The notes under the pieces are model-generated. The model ran no database searches, was not told the DNA's origin, and saw only the letters and a list, made by a program, of their open reading frames with translations. The translations under genes and the position numbers were made by a program. This document shows positions 17,074-25,197 of a stretch of 64,000 nt of DNA, one piece after another (the first letter of the stretch is position 1; each line of letters opens with the position of its first letter). The stretch lies in assembly GCA_015075185.1 (NCBI GenBank), contig JABTUW010000007.1, positions 124,001 to 188,000 of the forward strand, given 5' to 3'. The DNA is from Anaerolineales bacterium. Its GTDB lineage: Bacteria; Chloroflexota; Anaerolineae; 4572-78; J111.

Positions 17074-17839
17074 CTTTGATCAAACCTCCCAGGGTCAAGC
17101 GGGTTTGGACCAGGTCCTCCACCGGGTAACTCTCTGCGCCGGCCTGATTGAGCGCGCGCCATTGATCCAAGACGCAAGCCGGATGCGCTTTGCTTTTGCT
17201 GTTGGACAGGTCGCGGTTGAATTTACTTGAGAAAAAGACCTCAGCGGCCTGCCAGATGGTCAGGGTACCGGCGCGGGGGAAGGGAGCGTTACCGCGGCAG
17301 ACCCCTTCCAGGCTGACGTTCGGACAGGGGGCCAGGTAAAGGGGGGTCTTGGCGTCGGCGGGCCGTTCGGTCACGGCCCATAGGCTGTAGTTGTACTCGT
17401 GGCCGGTGAAGACCAGGCCAGGTAAGGGAATCCGCCAGGCCTGGGCCTCGTTGCGGACGGTGACCAGCCAGGTCCGGGGCGGCAGGTAGATGCCCAGCCG
17501 GTCCCAGCCGTCCCTTTTGCTCCAGAAGAGGCAGTTCTCCGGTAGCAGGCCGGAGCCCAGATCAATGCCGGCCAGGGCGGCGGCTACCTCAGCCGGGTCG
17601 ACGACGTACTTCTCGCTGACTTCACCGGCGAAGAACTTGGACAGGACCACAAAATCGGTGTAGAGGTCCAGCCGCGCTTCCAGGCGGGCGTAATCATCGT
17701 CATTCCAGCGGACCTGGGGATAAACCAGGTCCGGGATGGCGACCAGCCTGTTCGACACGTTCACGGCGCGGCGGTCATCGTGATCGTGGTTGGGCTGGCG
17801 GCCGTTCAGTGAGATTGGACTACCAGTCGAGTTGTTCAT
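17066..17839 (-). CDS. PRTRC system protein B-like (prokaryotic E2-fold)
   Basis: 257 residues. The segment PLYLAPCPNVSLEGVCRGN followed by WQAAEVFFSSKFNRDL matches the recognisable core of PRTRC protein B, a family proposed to adopt an E2 ubiquitin-conjugating fold. Two Cys residues (APCPNV and GVCRGN) are candidates for a thioester site. The N-terminal 45 residues are polar and probably disordered. The ATG at 17837-17839 overlaps the previous stop (17836) in an ATGA junction. It should act after the ThiF-like protein in transfer of the ubiquitin-like protein. The enzymatic role is inferred from the family. Confidence 0.75.
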   Translation of the reverse strand: MNNSTGSPISLNGRQPNHDHDDRRAVNVSNRLVAIPDLVYPQVRWNDDDYARLEARLDLYTDFVVLSKFFAGEVSEKYVVDPAEVAAALAGIDLGSGLLPENCLFWSKRDGWDRLGIYLPPRTWLVTVRNEAQAWRIPLPGLVFTGHEYNYSLWAVTERPADAKTPLYLAPCPNVSLEGVCRGNAPFPRAGTLTIWQAAEVFFSSKFNRDLSNSKSKAHPACVLDQWRALNQAGAESYPVEDLVQTRLTLGGLIKDV

Positions 17840-18717
17840 GGTTCATACCCTCCATTAAGAAATTGGCTAACATGGTGAGGCGGCTGGTATCCGCCTCGTA
17901 CCATTCCATTAATCGTCTGAATTGCTCGATCACCGGCCTGGCCCGCCGCCAGGCCGAGCGGGTCTGCTCGACCTCTGCCTCGGCTGCCCAGCGAAACCAG
18001 GGGCCGTCGGAGGATCAAAATCCCGGTCCAGAGATGGTTGCCGGTGCGATGGCAGGCCCAACGGGCCAATTCTGGCAGCCAGCGCACCGCTTCGGGATAC
18101 AAGCCGGGATCGGCCTCGATGGCGTGCAGCCGGGCCCAGGCAGCGTCACGATCGGCCTGGTCCCACTGGTCGATGCCATCGTATAGTTCGATGGCAATGA
18201 GCAGGTCTGAACTGGCCACGCCAACCGAGCCGTCCAGTAAGACGTACAACAACTCCATCGGCGGGAATTTGAGGATGGTGTCCTGGTTCAGGCCGTAGTG
18301 CCGGACGGGGATATAGGTCAGAAAGATCGCCAGGCGGTCCCCGTTCTCTTTAGACTCTTCCATCCACCAGGCCCAGGCTTCATTCAGAGCGGTCCAGTTG
18401 ACTTCCCACCAGCCGGCTTCCTCCACTAGGTTGTTTAGGTGGGCCAGGATCTCCCACCAGCCGGTCTGAGCCAGGTCACCGTAGTCGGCCAGCGCTTCGG
18501 GGAAGTGCTGCTCCACCAGGCGCAGGCCGATGATGGTCCGCTCGTAGTTGCTGAGTTGGTTGGTCAATGTTTCGACCTTGACCGGTCGCAAGCGCGGCAG
18601 CGCTGCCCAGGGTCGCAACTGGGCATTCGGCGGCTGCTTGGCGGCCTGGTCCGGCCGGTCGTCGGCTAAAAGCCGAGGGGCACTCGGGACAAGGAGACCG
18701 GTTTGAGGGCGAGACAT
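17836..18717 (-). CDS. Hypothetical protein, paralogue of the gene at 28928-29848
   Basis: 293 residues. It aligns along its length with the product of 28928-29848: AQLRPWAALPRLRPVKV against AQLRPWAPLQRLWPVRL, then IGLRLVEQHFPEALADYGDL and MELLYVLLDGS. Both are helical, Trp-rich and acidic in the middle. The start overlaps the preceding ubiquitin-like gene by about 50 bases, which is unusual and may reflect an indel near that gene's end. No family recognised. It is part of the duplicated block of this element. Confidence 0.6.
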   Translation of the reverse strand: MSRPQTGLLVPSAPRLLADDRPDQAAKQPPNAQLRPWAALPRLRPVKVETLTNQLSNYERTIIGLRLVEQHFPEALADYGDLAQTGWWEILAHLNNLVEEAGWWEVNWTALNEAWAWWMEESKENGDRLAIFLTYIPVRHYGLNQDTILKFPPMELLYVLLDGSVGVASSDLLIAIELYDGIDQWDQADRDAAWARLHAIEADPGLYPEAVRWLPELARWACHRTGNHLWTGILILRRPLVSLGSRGRGRADPLGLAAGQAGDRAIQTINGMVRGGYQPPHHVSQFLNGGYEP

Positions 18718-19211
18718 CGGGCTACGATCCTTTGACTGGCCTGGGCGACCTGTTCGGCCTGGTGGAGCGCCGCTTCAATCTGGGGTTCGGCCTCAAGCAA
18801 GTACGATACCGTCAACTCACCTTCGTTTTCGGCGGCGATTAATTGGTTGAGCAGTTCGATCGCCTGGATCCGGGTCGGCTGGGTGTCGGCGGCCAGGCGT
18901 TCAGCGATCAGGCGGGAGGTGACGTCCCCACCCTTCTCGCCGGTTACCTTGACAAAGGTGATCTCCTCGGTGTCGTCGGGCATGAGGCGGCTGTTCCAGG
19001 CCCGTTCCTCGAGCTCCCGGTAGGTCTGGGCCAGAAACCGAGCACATCCTCGATGGTGTATTCTGCCCCGGGTCTTCAAAGCACTGGCCGTCGTACACGA
19101 ACACCCGTTTTTGGGCTTGCGGCTCGCCGGCTCATTCAAGATGATGACCGGTTCCTGTCCGGGCCCGGACGGTTGTTGATGGCTGAAGAAATCGCTTTGT
19201 TGGGTCATCAT
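18666..19211 (-). CDS. Prokaryotic ubiquitin-like protein of the PRTRC-type cassette, with indels
   Basis: The open frame is 181 residues, but residues about 33-57 are nonsense. Adding one A (in AAAAA near 19107), one G (in GGGG near 19070) and one C (near 19045) restores RVFVYDGQCFEDPGAEYTI and EDVLRFLAQTYRELEERAW. Together with LPDDTEEITFVKV-like sequence after it (seen as LMPDDTEEITFVKVTGEKGG) this is the Prok_Ub/PRTRC-C-like domain. The three shifts sum to three, so the flanking frame is kept. A helical C-terminal extension (LIAERLAADTQPTRIQAIEL) follows the domain. Its likely partners are the E1, E2 and JAB genes just downstream. The start at ATG 19209-19211 has GAGGAG upstream. Confidence 0.65.
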   Translation of the reverse strand: MMTQQSDFFSHQQPSGPGQEPVIILNEPASRKPKNGCSCTTASALKTRGRIHHRGCARFLAQTYRELEERAWNSRLMPDDTEEITFVKVTGEKGGDVTSRLIAERLAADTQPTRIQAIELLNQLIAAENEGELTVSYLLEAEPQIEAALHQAEQVAQASQRIVARCLALKPVSLSRVPLGF

Positions 19212-19238
19212 AAATCTCCTCTAGGTTGGTTAAGCTGC

Positions 19239-20007
19239 TTAAAATTGATAGATGTGAGTGAAACCTCGCGGCCACCCTGGCCGCAGACGGTACTGCGCCG
19301 CCCCTTTGCGGAAGGTGTGAGCGTACAACTGGATCGAGGGTCCGGCCGCCGGGAGCGGCCCGAAGCGATCCACCAGTTCCACCTGGTCTTCCAGCCAGGT
19401 GTGGAGCCGGGCCGGCCGCTTGTCCAGGAAGTTCTCAGGTCCGAGGACCACGGCCTGGCCGCCCGGCTTGAGGGCGCGGATCGAGACCTCCAGGAAGACA
19501 TGCTCGCTGCGGATACAGTGGCCTTGATAGGCTTTGCCGGGCCAGTTCCATCTGCCCCGCCGGATCCCGATTGGGGGATTGCATAGGACCAGGTCATACC
19601 GGCCTCGATGGCGTCCATGGTCAAAAACGGCATGGCAACCTGCCAGTTAGACCAGGGAAAGAGCTTGCGGCCGACCTGGACACATTCCTCTTCCACCTCG
19701 TAAGCATCGACCACCAGGTATTTCCGTAGGAAACGAAGCAGGTAAATCAAGTGGCCGATGCCGGCGCACGGCTCCAAAACCCGGAGTTTCTGACCGGCGG
19801 GCGGCAGCCACAGGTACGCAGTCGCTCCAGGGCTGCCAGGCCCGTTTCAAGGCCGGTGAAGTATTGAGCCGAACCCTTGATATCAGGCGGTGTATAGCGG
19901 TCGAGGACCTCCCGAGTGGTGAGTGAGAGGTCCTCTCGCTCACCGCGAACCCAGGCCATGATGAGGCGATGGTCGGCGCTCGCGATCTGAGTTTTTTTCT
20001 GAACCAA
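19239..20007 (-). pseudogene. Adenine-type DNA methyltransferase, frameshifted
   Basis: It starts at TTG 20005-20007 after GGAGGCC. Three frames must be joined: EREDLSLTTREVLDRYTPP (to about 19800), then VLEPCAGIGHLIYLLRFLRK (19208-19777 frame, SAM-binding motif I), then YDLVLCNPPIGIRRGRW (motif IV NPP). The last continues through LKPGGQAVVLGPENFL to the end at 19239. One added G near 19600 joins the second and third. The motifs indicate N6-adenine or related amino-group methylation of DNA. About 255 residues if repaired. It is placed between the helical paralogue (20021-20661) and the ubiquitin-like gene. Confidence 0.65.
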
Positions 20008-20020
20008 GATAGGGCCTCCT

Positions 20021-20661
20021 TCAGGCGGCCCGGGCGACATAGAGGCCCGCTTCCGCCGGGGGAGACAACAGGGGAAACTGCCGCTGCAGCCCCTGCAAGG
20101 GCTGCGGTTTGTGTAAGGCGATGTAAGCGGCATAGGCCAGCAGGTTGCGGGCGTTTTCACTGACCAGGTAATGCGGGGGTAACCCGGATCCGGAACGCGG
20201 CTGTTTAGGGCGAATTCCCGCCAGACCCGGCCGAGTTCGGCGTGCTTGAGTTCCAGGTCTTGCAAGACCTGCAGTAGAGGCGGGTAGAGCCGGACCATTT
20301 CCTGGCACATGGCCTGCTTGAGGTCAGCGGCCGGGCCGTTGAACCAGGCCCGGGTGCCGTACTCAGCCGAATGCCCGTTACCGCCAAACTGGTTGAGGAA
20401 GGCGCGCAGGCGGTTCACTTCTGAATTGAAGTAGTAGGCCCAGAACGTTTCCTGGTTGGTATGAGCGATAAAGTCACAGTTGTGGTGCAGGAACCGGTAC
20501 AAGTCCCGGCTAAAAAACAACTTTTTGAAGCCGCTGGTGATAAAGCGCTGCCAGTCGGCCAGGATTTGCTGCTTGCCGGCAGCAGAGAGATATTCTTCAT
20601 CGACGAAGGCATATTGATCCGCTTCGCCGGCAGCCAGGGATTGAATGGCTATGGTTGTCAT
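20021..20661 (-). CDS. Hypothetical protein, paralogue of the gene at 31121-31705
   Basis: It starts at ATG 20661 (MTTIAIQSLAAGEADQY), with AAGGAG upstream. The frame makes sense to RVPDPG. Adding one T at 20180 joins it to LPPHYLVSENARNLLAYAAY, and the protein then ends at 20021, about 213 residues. Without repair the frame fuses to the start of the methyltransferase gene (304 residues to 19747), which I regard as an artefact. It is about 65% similar by eye to 31121-31705, sharing FLNQFGGNG and NGPAADLKQAMC. Function unknown; helical. Confidence 0.6.
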
Positions 20662-20695
20662 AGTACACTCCTTGTTTTTTAAAGTTGATAGAAGA

Positions 20696-20727
20696 AGATA
20701 GGCCCCGGATTCACTTAGAGCCTATCT
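20696..20727 (-). other. Intergenic hairpin
   Basis: AGATAGGC and GCCTATCT pair over 8 bases in the gap between the stop of 20767-21156 and the start of the gene at 20661. No clear T-run follows on the minus strand. It belongs to the series of hairpins at gene junctions of this operon. Confidence 0.45.
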
Positions 20728-20766
20728 GGGAGAAACCTAAAGTTATTGAGTTGTGATTGAAAGGGG

Positions 20767-21156
20767 CTAGAAGCGGCCATCATCAGGACTATATTTAACC
20801 GGGAAGGCCGCTTCGTCCCCAGCCGGCCAGGGTTGTTCGGTCACAACGACCGGCGCCGGGATTTCAGTCGGGCGGTTACCCCTGAGCAGCGCCCACAGGC
20901 CGGCCAGGCAGCCGGTCACCACTGCGACTAGACCTTTGGCCGCAGCGCGAAAGGCAGGCGAATTCTGCCACAGGTAGGCCACTATAGTGGCGATGGCCAC
21001 CAAGGTGACGGCTATCGTCGCCGCCACCCACAGACTGCGCTTGTACCGGGCCAGCCACACGCCAACCCGCTGCGTGAGCTGCCTTGCTTTGGCTCTGAGA
21101 GCCTCAATCCTGGGGTGGATTTTTTCCCGATAGAACTGCATTAGCTTGGCTTTCAT
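20767..21156 (-). CDS. Small membrane protein with MKAK-FY N-terminal motif
   Basis: 129 residues. The N-terminal 45 are strongly basic and helical (MKAKLMQFYREKIHPRIEAL). Two hydrophobic helices follow: LWVAATIAVTLVAIATIVAY and about AKGLVAVVTGCLAGLWALL. The tail after residue 95 is polar. It is clearly related to 21258-21929, which has the same motif order. A positively charged cytoplasmic helix plus a membrane hairpin suggests a membrane-attached nucleic-acid or protein anchor. Its role in the element is unknown. Confidence 0.6.
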   Translation of the reverse strand: MKAKLMQFYREKIHPRIEALRAKARQLTQRVGVWLARYKRSLWVAATIAVTLVAIATIVAYLWQNSPAFRAAAKGLVAVVTGCLAGLWALLRGNRPTEIPAPVVVTEQPWPAGDEAAFPVKYSPDDGRF

Positions 21157-21191
21157 TTTGAAGAAACTCCCTTCTGTGATGATAAGATGGG

Positions 21192-21225
21192 ACAGGCCCC
21201 GGACAAGAGGCGGGGCCTGTTTTTA
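21192..21225 (+). terminator. Terminator-like hairpin, plus-strand orientation
   Basis: ACAGGCCCCG and CGGGGCCTGT form a perfect 10-base stem followed by TTTTTAA on the plus strand. It lies between two minus-strand genes, and on that strand the stem has no T-run after it. It could stop antisense transcription or act as a stability hairpin. Confidence 0.5.
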
Positions 21226-21257
21226 ACCGGAGAAATATGCTGTTGTCACGACAAAGC

Positions 21258-21929
21258 TTATAACAGGCGGCCATCAATCGGCGGAACCGGGATTGTGTCC
21301 CCGGCGGACCGGGTCACGACGGTGACTTTGATGATTGGTTGGGTCAGCCGGGTCCACAACAAGACCAGGATGTTGAGTATGCCGGTCCCCAGGCTAGACA
21401 GCCCTCGGCCCAGGCCGCTCAAGCCTTCGCCCAGAGTCAAGCCCAGGCCTTTGAGCAGCGCCCACAGCGTGATCAGAATGCTGAGGATGGCTACCCCCAG
21501 GGTCTTGACCGTCGCCCGGAAGACGGGTGATCGCTGCCACAGGTAGACCAGAATGGCCGTGGTCACCAGAGCGATGGCCACAATGGCCGTTACCCACCGG
21601 ATGCGCTTATGCCGGGCCAGCCATGCCCGGCCTTGCTGTTTGGCTTCGCTCACTTTGGTTTTGGCCGCGGCCAACCGGCCGGTCACCCACAGCTTAAACC
21701 GGGTTAACCTGGCCCTCGCGGACTTCAGTTTGGGTTCGACTTTGTTTATGTAGAATTTGACCAACTTCGCTTTCATGCCGAAAAACCATCCTTTCTTACG
21801 CTGTGAATTTTCATAAAGCCTGGCAAAAATAACGGAGTTTCGGAGGAACCATTTGGCTCCATCCTCTTTGACCTGTTTCGTCTTGGGGTGAACATTGTTC
21901 CGATAGAATCTGGCTGCTTTGGCTTTCAT
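21258..21929 (-). CDS. Membrane protein with duplicated MKAK-FY N-terminal module
   Basis: 223 residues from ATG 21929, which has a strong AAGGAGGT. The opening motif MKAKAARFYRNNVHPKTK recurs at residue 52 as MKAKLVKFYINKVEPKLK. The second ATG (near 21776) has its own AAAGGATGG, so a shorter 172-residue product may also be made. After a basic helical part come hydrophobic segments VTAIVAIALVTTAILVYLW and VAILSILITLWALLKGL, then a glycine-rich amphipathic stretch and a third helix, ILNILVLLWTRL. Relative of 20767-21156. The leader upstream carries two tandem structured repeats (22001-22207). Function unknown. Confidence 0.6.
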   Translation of the reverse strand: MKAKAARFYRNNVHPKTKQVKEDGAKWFLRNSVIFARLYENSQRKKGWFFGMKAKLVKFYINKVEPKLKSARARLTRFKLWVTGRLAAAKTKVSEAKQQGRAWLARHKRIRWVTAIVAIALVTTAILVYLWQRSPVFRATVKTLGVAILSILITLWALLKGLGLTLGEGLSGLGRGLSSLGTGILNILVLLWTRLTQPIIKVTVVTRSAGDTIPVPPIDGRLL

Positions 21930-22000
21930 CAGAGAAACCTCCTTACATAGGGTAAACTTGGGTTAATAAAAGGTGTGAAAAAAGAGAAGACGACTTCTTT

Positions 22001-22062
22001 GGTGAACCGCTTCCGGCAGGGAGTCGGGTTTTTCTGTCCCGGCTGCGAGAGCGGTTCAGAGG
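22001..22062 (-). ncRNA. Candidate structured RNA element, copy 1 of tandem pair
   Basis: On the minus strand a long-range stem (TGAACCGCT with AGCGGTTCA) encloses GGGACAGAAAAACCC, an internal hairpin with an A-rich loop, and a CCGG pairing. A second element of the same length and layout lies 83 bases upstream. It is 72 bases upstream of the ATG of the membrane-protein gene at 21929. Two diverged but structurally equal copies in a 5' leader suggest a cis-regulatory RNA or protein-binding RNA. I recognise no known riboswitch class. Confidence 0.45.
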
Positions 22063-22144
22063 AAACAGAGGAAATTAGGGGATGGGTGAGGTGAGAAAAT
22101 ATGGGGTTAAATAGGCGTGATGATGTACTCCATACGAAAGATTG

Positions 22145-22207
22145 GGTGAACCATTCCCGGCTTGAGGAAGTGGACTTTTCTGTCCTGGCCGGGGAACGAT
22201 CCGAGGG
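22145..22207 (-). ncRNA. Candidate structured RNA element, copy 2 of tandem pair
   Basis: The minus strand begins CCTCGGATCG and ends GGAATGGTTCACC, and encloses GGACAGAAAAGTCC, a 4-base stem with loop AGAAAA. GGACAGAAAA and GGTTCACC are shared with copy 1, while the stem bases differ. That pattern suggests that structure, more than sequence, is conserved. It is followed upstream by the palindromic hairpin at 22234-22263. Confidence 0.45.
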
Positions 22208-22233
22208 CAAGAGGTGATTTGTGGGGAAATACA

Positions 22234-22263
22234 ACAAGGCCGGTTGGTATTAACCGGCCTTGT
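22234..22263. other. Palindromic hairpin at the operon head
   Basis: ACAAGGCCGGTT and AACCGGCCTTGT pair over 12 bases with a 6-base loop. Nearly the same hairpin with similar flanks (GAAATACAA before, ACTCAGAT after) is found at 31743-31765 ahead of the paralogous gene at 31705. It marks the head of both duplicated blocks, and could be a terminator for incoming transcription or an operator. Confidence 0.6.
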
Positions 22264-22439
22264 TTACTCAGATGATTAGTTTATTGACAGGGGGTTATTG
22301 TGATATTTACACTATATATTATAGCACACTTTTTGGCTTCCTGTCAAGTACTTTTTGATAGCGTAAGCGGCGGTGGGTGGACGTGTTGGGCGGCTGCGGC
22401 GGGAGAAAGCCTGGCCCAGGTTCCCGCTATCTTGCTTCA

Positions 22440-23254
22440 AGGTAGAACTTTACCGAGAAACGCAAGCATTGCGCTGTTGAATTACTCAGGCCGCTGCAGC
22501 GGCGCGAAATGACTCACGCCGGGTGGGACGACGAATTCCCGCATGGGGGAATGGTCCGGGCGAGATATTCCAATGTTCGCGCTTGATGAATTCTTCATAC
22601 ATCGCTTTGTACGATCACAACAGGCACGCTAATGTTCGCGAGATCGGGCGCGGAGTAGTTGGGTAGCGTTCTCTGCATCAGGCCGACCGCTGCGACGAAG
22701 TCGATTGAAGCGGTCCGGCGTGGCCGATAGCTGGGCGTAGTCCTTCGCGTGGCGACTGAAGCCACACAGGTTCAGCGTTGGGCTGGCTTCAATTGATTGA
22801 CTCCGGAAACTCAGGTCCATGTGCAGGCAAAGAAGAACACCCCCGAAACGCGTGCAGGAGCCTGCGAAGCGAGAGTCAATGCTGTGCATGCGCCGTCGCT
22901 CCAGCCTACCAGAGCCGCCTTCTCGACCCGCAATGTATCCATCACCGCCGAAACGTCGGATGCCATCAGCTCATACATAAACGGGCGTTCGTCGCAGGTG
23001 TGCTGCGACCGTGTCCGCGGCTGTCTATCAAAACCGCGCGATAGCCGTCGCTGATCAGCGCTGGGACGATATAACCCCAATTGCCGCCATGACCGAGTCC
23101 GCCATGCAGCAGGATCACGGGCGGGCCGGACCCGTACGTCGCGTACCAAATCCGAGCGCCGTCGTGTTCGACGTAGCCTTGATCATTCTGTGTCCGGCAG
23201 CGGTGTGGCGCCGTCCGCTTCAAACCTGCTGAGATCGTCGTCGTACATTTCCAT
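22440..23254 (-). pseudogene. Alpha/beta hydrolase pseudogene
   Basis: It starts at ATG 23254 (MEMYDDDLSRFEADGATPLP) after AAGGAGATT. YATYGSGPPVILLHGGLGHG (oxyanion-hole HGG) and AVLIDSRGHGRS are in one frame. ELMASDVSAVMDTLRVEKAA, then VGWSDGACTALTLA (nucleophile elbow G-W-S-D-G), is in another. The fragments CGFSRHAKDYAQLSATPDRF and FNSAMLAFLGKV continue to about 22440. Several one-base shifts interrupt it. An intact homologue would be a cytoplasmic hydrolase of about 270 residues. It opens a run of decayed non-element genes ending near 27.7 kb. Confidence 0.65.
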
Positions 23255-23479
23255 TTTAATCTCCTTGTCTGGCTTTGCCGCCCAACTGTCCGCGTCAGCC
23301 GCGCCAGGCGGAGACGAAGACGCGAAGCAGGTTGGCTGGTATATCACTCATCATCCGCTTTTCAGCATTCCCCCACCAGAATGGCTATCGCTGTCGTTTA
23401 TGGTCAAAATTGCTGACGGGTTCTCAGGGCGCGGTTGTTGGGCGAGTTCAGGCTACTCAACGGCATTTGCCTGGCAGGC

Positions 23480-24373
23480 TTCCTCAAGTGCTCGCCCTAC
23501 CGTCGGCAAGAACTTCATTGATCGTGCGTCGGGCGATGGCTACTCCCACAGGGTTGGTGTCCAAATAGTAGGGATGAAGATCAGCGCTTGGGACAGTGCC
23601 CAGCCGCGACCGCGCGCCCATGTCGCATCATCGACCGCCAGGGCTGCGCGGAACACGCCACGGGTCTCGGCGGTGAAGAGATTCACGCGATCATCAAGTC
23701 GCAAGCCGGATCGCCCACGCCCAGGCCAGCGAAGTCGATGACTGCACTTAACCTGCCCTGCTTGACCAGCAGGTTCCCAGGTAGCAAGTCTCCATGGACC
23801 CAGACGGGTGGGCCTGGCCACGCCGGCACCGCGAGGGCGGCGTCCCAGGCTGCGGTCACGATGTCGGCATCGAGCGTGCCGCGCAGGGCTGCGATGGCCT
23901 CGCGGGTGGGCTGGTCTCGCCTGACCAGCGGTACGCCGCGCCTGGCGGGCGGCCCGCCCGTCGGTTCGATCTGTTGCAGAGCGACGATGAAGTGGCCAGA
24001 TCAATCGCCGCTTGACGTAGATCGACAATGGGCTGGATGGTTGCATTCTCGCCACACGAGCCACCGATAGACCGACCACGGCCAAGGATAGCCCTCGCCG
24101 GGATGGCCCTTCGCCAGCGGGACAGGATGGCGAGCGGCAGGAACAGGTGTTTCGGCAGCCACTCGTGCTCTTTGTCCCTCCGGCGGCCCAATGGATGCGG
24201 GGTAGTCGCACGACGATATCATCATCAAGCCGAAAGAGCGCGTTGTCTGTGCCAGCGGAAGGGACCGGCTTGATGGCAAGGTCTGTCCACTGTGGAAACT
24301 GCGCGGCGAGCAACCGGCGCACCAGTGATGCGTCAGTGTCTACTTCGCCAACATGCATTTTGCCAGTAGTCAT
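23480..24373 (-). pseudogene. Aminoglycoside phosphotransferase-family pseudogene
   Basis: ATG 24371-24373 is preceded by GAAAGG. The N-terminus VGEVDTDASLVRRLLAAQFP, then AGTDNALFRLDDDIVVRLPR, is the typical opening of APH-fold small-molecule kinases. Later pieces in other frames include PVPLAKGHPGEGYPWPWSVY and QPIVDLRQAAIDLA. A region translating as VWVHGDLLPGNLL once frames are joined is the catalytic loop, and VFRAALAVDDATWARGRGWA follows near the end. At least five shifts are needed. A decayed or error-laden gene; substrate unknown, and no resistance claim is supportable. Confidence 0.6.
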
Positions 24374-24517
24374 CAGCACCTTTCACTGTTAATTGATTCG
24401 TCCGCTTTCCACAGGAACTGACCTTGGCGCCTGATTCGGCGGCAAATCTTGCGTTTGCCGTATTATGCCCCTGCAAAGCCGGGCAAGCTGTGCCAGGCCG
24501 TAGTGCTTCACCCTGAA

Positions 24518-25051
24518 TCACTTCTTTGTTCCTTTTCGCGTGAAGTCGATCACCCAGTGTTTCGTCCAGGTCTTACCGCCATCCAGCGAGCGATGACTCT
24601 CCCAATGGGCGCTGTGGCCGGTAATGTGGGACCAGGTGAGCTGGGAGAGAATCCGCTGCCCGCTGTCATCGTCCCACTCGCCGAAAAGATCAATCCTCCC
24701 GCCCTTGAACCGGCCACGCCACACGAGAAAACCGCCAGGGGAAGCAGTGTCAGTCCAGGTGTGCTCCCAGCACCGTGACTTGGGGTTGAAAGCGCGCAGA
24801 CCGAGGCCTTTGATAATTTCTCCCTGGTAAGGCCCTTCAAAGAACTCGATGGAGGCGCAGCCATCGAGAATCTTCGTGGCTTTCAGCGTCCCTGGCCTCC
24901 CCAACTGCCGTCGGGTCTCGTAGGAGCGGCAAACGGCAGCCCATTCTCCTTCGAGAAAAATCGAACTCGCCTGTTTCCGGCAATTGGCTTTGGCCCAGTC
25001 TGCTTTTCGAGTTTCTATCCGGCATCGCCTTTGTCCTCGAGACTTTGGCAT
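24518..25051 (-). CDS. DUF1579-like protein, N-terminus frameshifted
   Basis: The frame contains TLKATKILDGCASIEFFEG, then FNPKSRCWEHTWTDTASPGG, WRGRFKGGRIDLFGEWDDD and HWESHRSLDGGKTWTKHW. This is the antiparallel-sheet pattern of DUF1579-type small proteins of unknown function. The first 30 residues of this frame look wrong. A neighbouring frame gives MPDRNSKSRLGQSQLPETGE and FDF just before LEGEWAAVCRSY, so one base is missing near 24955. The corrected start is then the ATG near 25026. It lies between the phosphotransferase pseudogene and the aminopeptidase. Confidence 0.5.
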   Translation of the reverse strand: MPKSRGQRRCRIETRKADWAKANCRKQASSIFLEGEWAAVCRSYETRRQLGRPGTLKATKILDGCASIEFFEGPYQGEIIKGLGLRAFNPKSRCWEHTWTDTASPGGFLVWRGRFKGGRIDLFGEWDDDSGQRILSQLTWSHITGHSAHWESHRSLDGGKTWTKHWVIDFTRKGTKK

Positions 25052-25197
25052 ATTTTCGTCTTTGATCTGCCTGTTGGCAAGTTTTCGGCTTGGTAGCCTT
25101 GCAGAATGGCGCCGGGGAAATATCGTTCATTTCAAGTACATCGTCTGAAAGTTCTCGCATCTTTTATAGAATCGTTCTGTCTTTTACGACAACCCGT

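Noticed and set aside
22797..23741. Plus-strand frames over 22.8-23.7 kb
   Set aside because: Antisense of the hydrolase and phosphotransferase pseudogenes.
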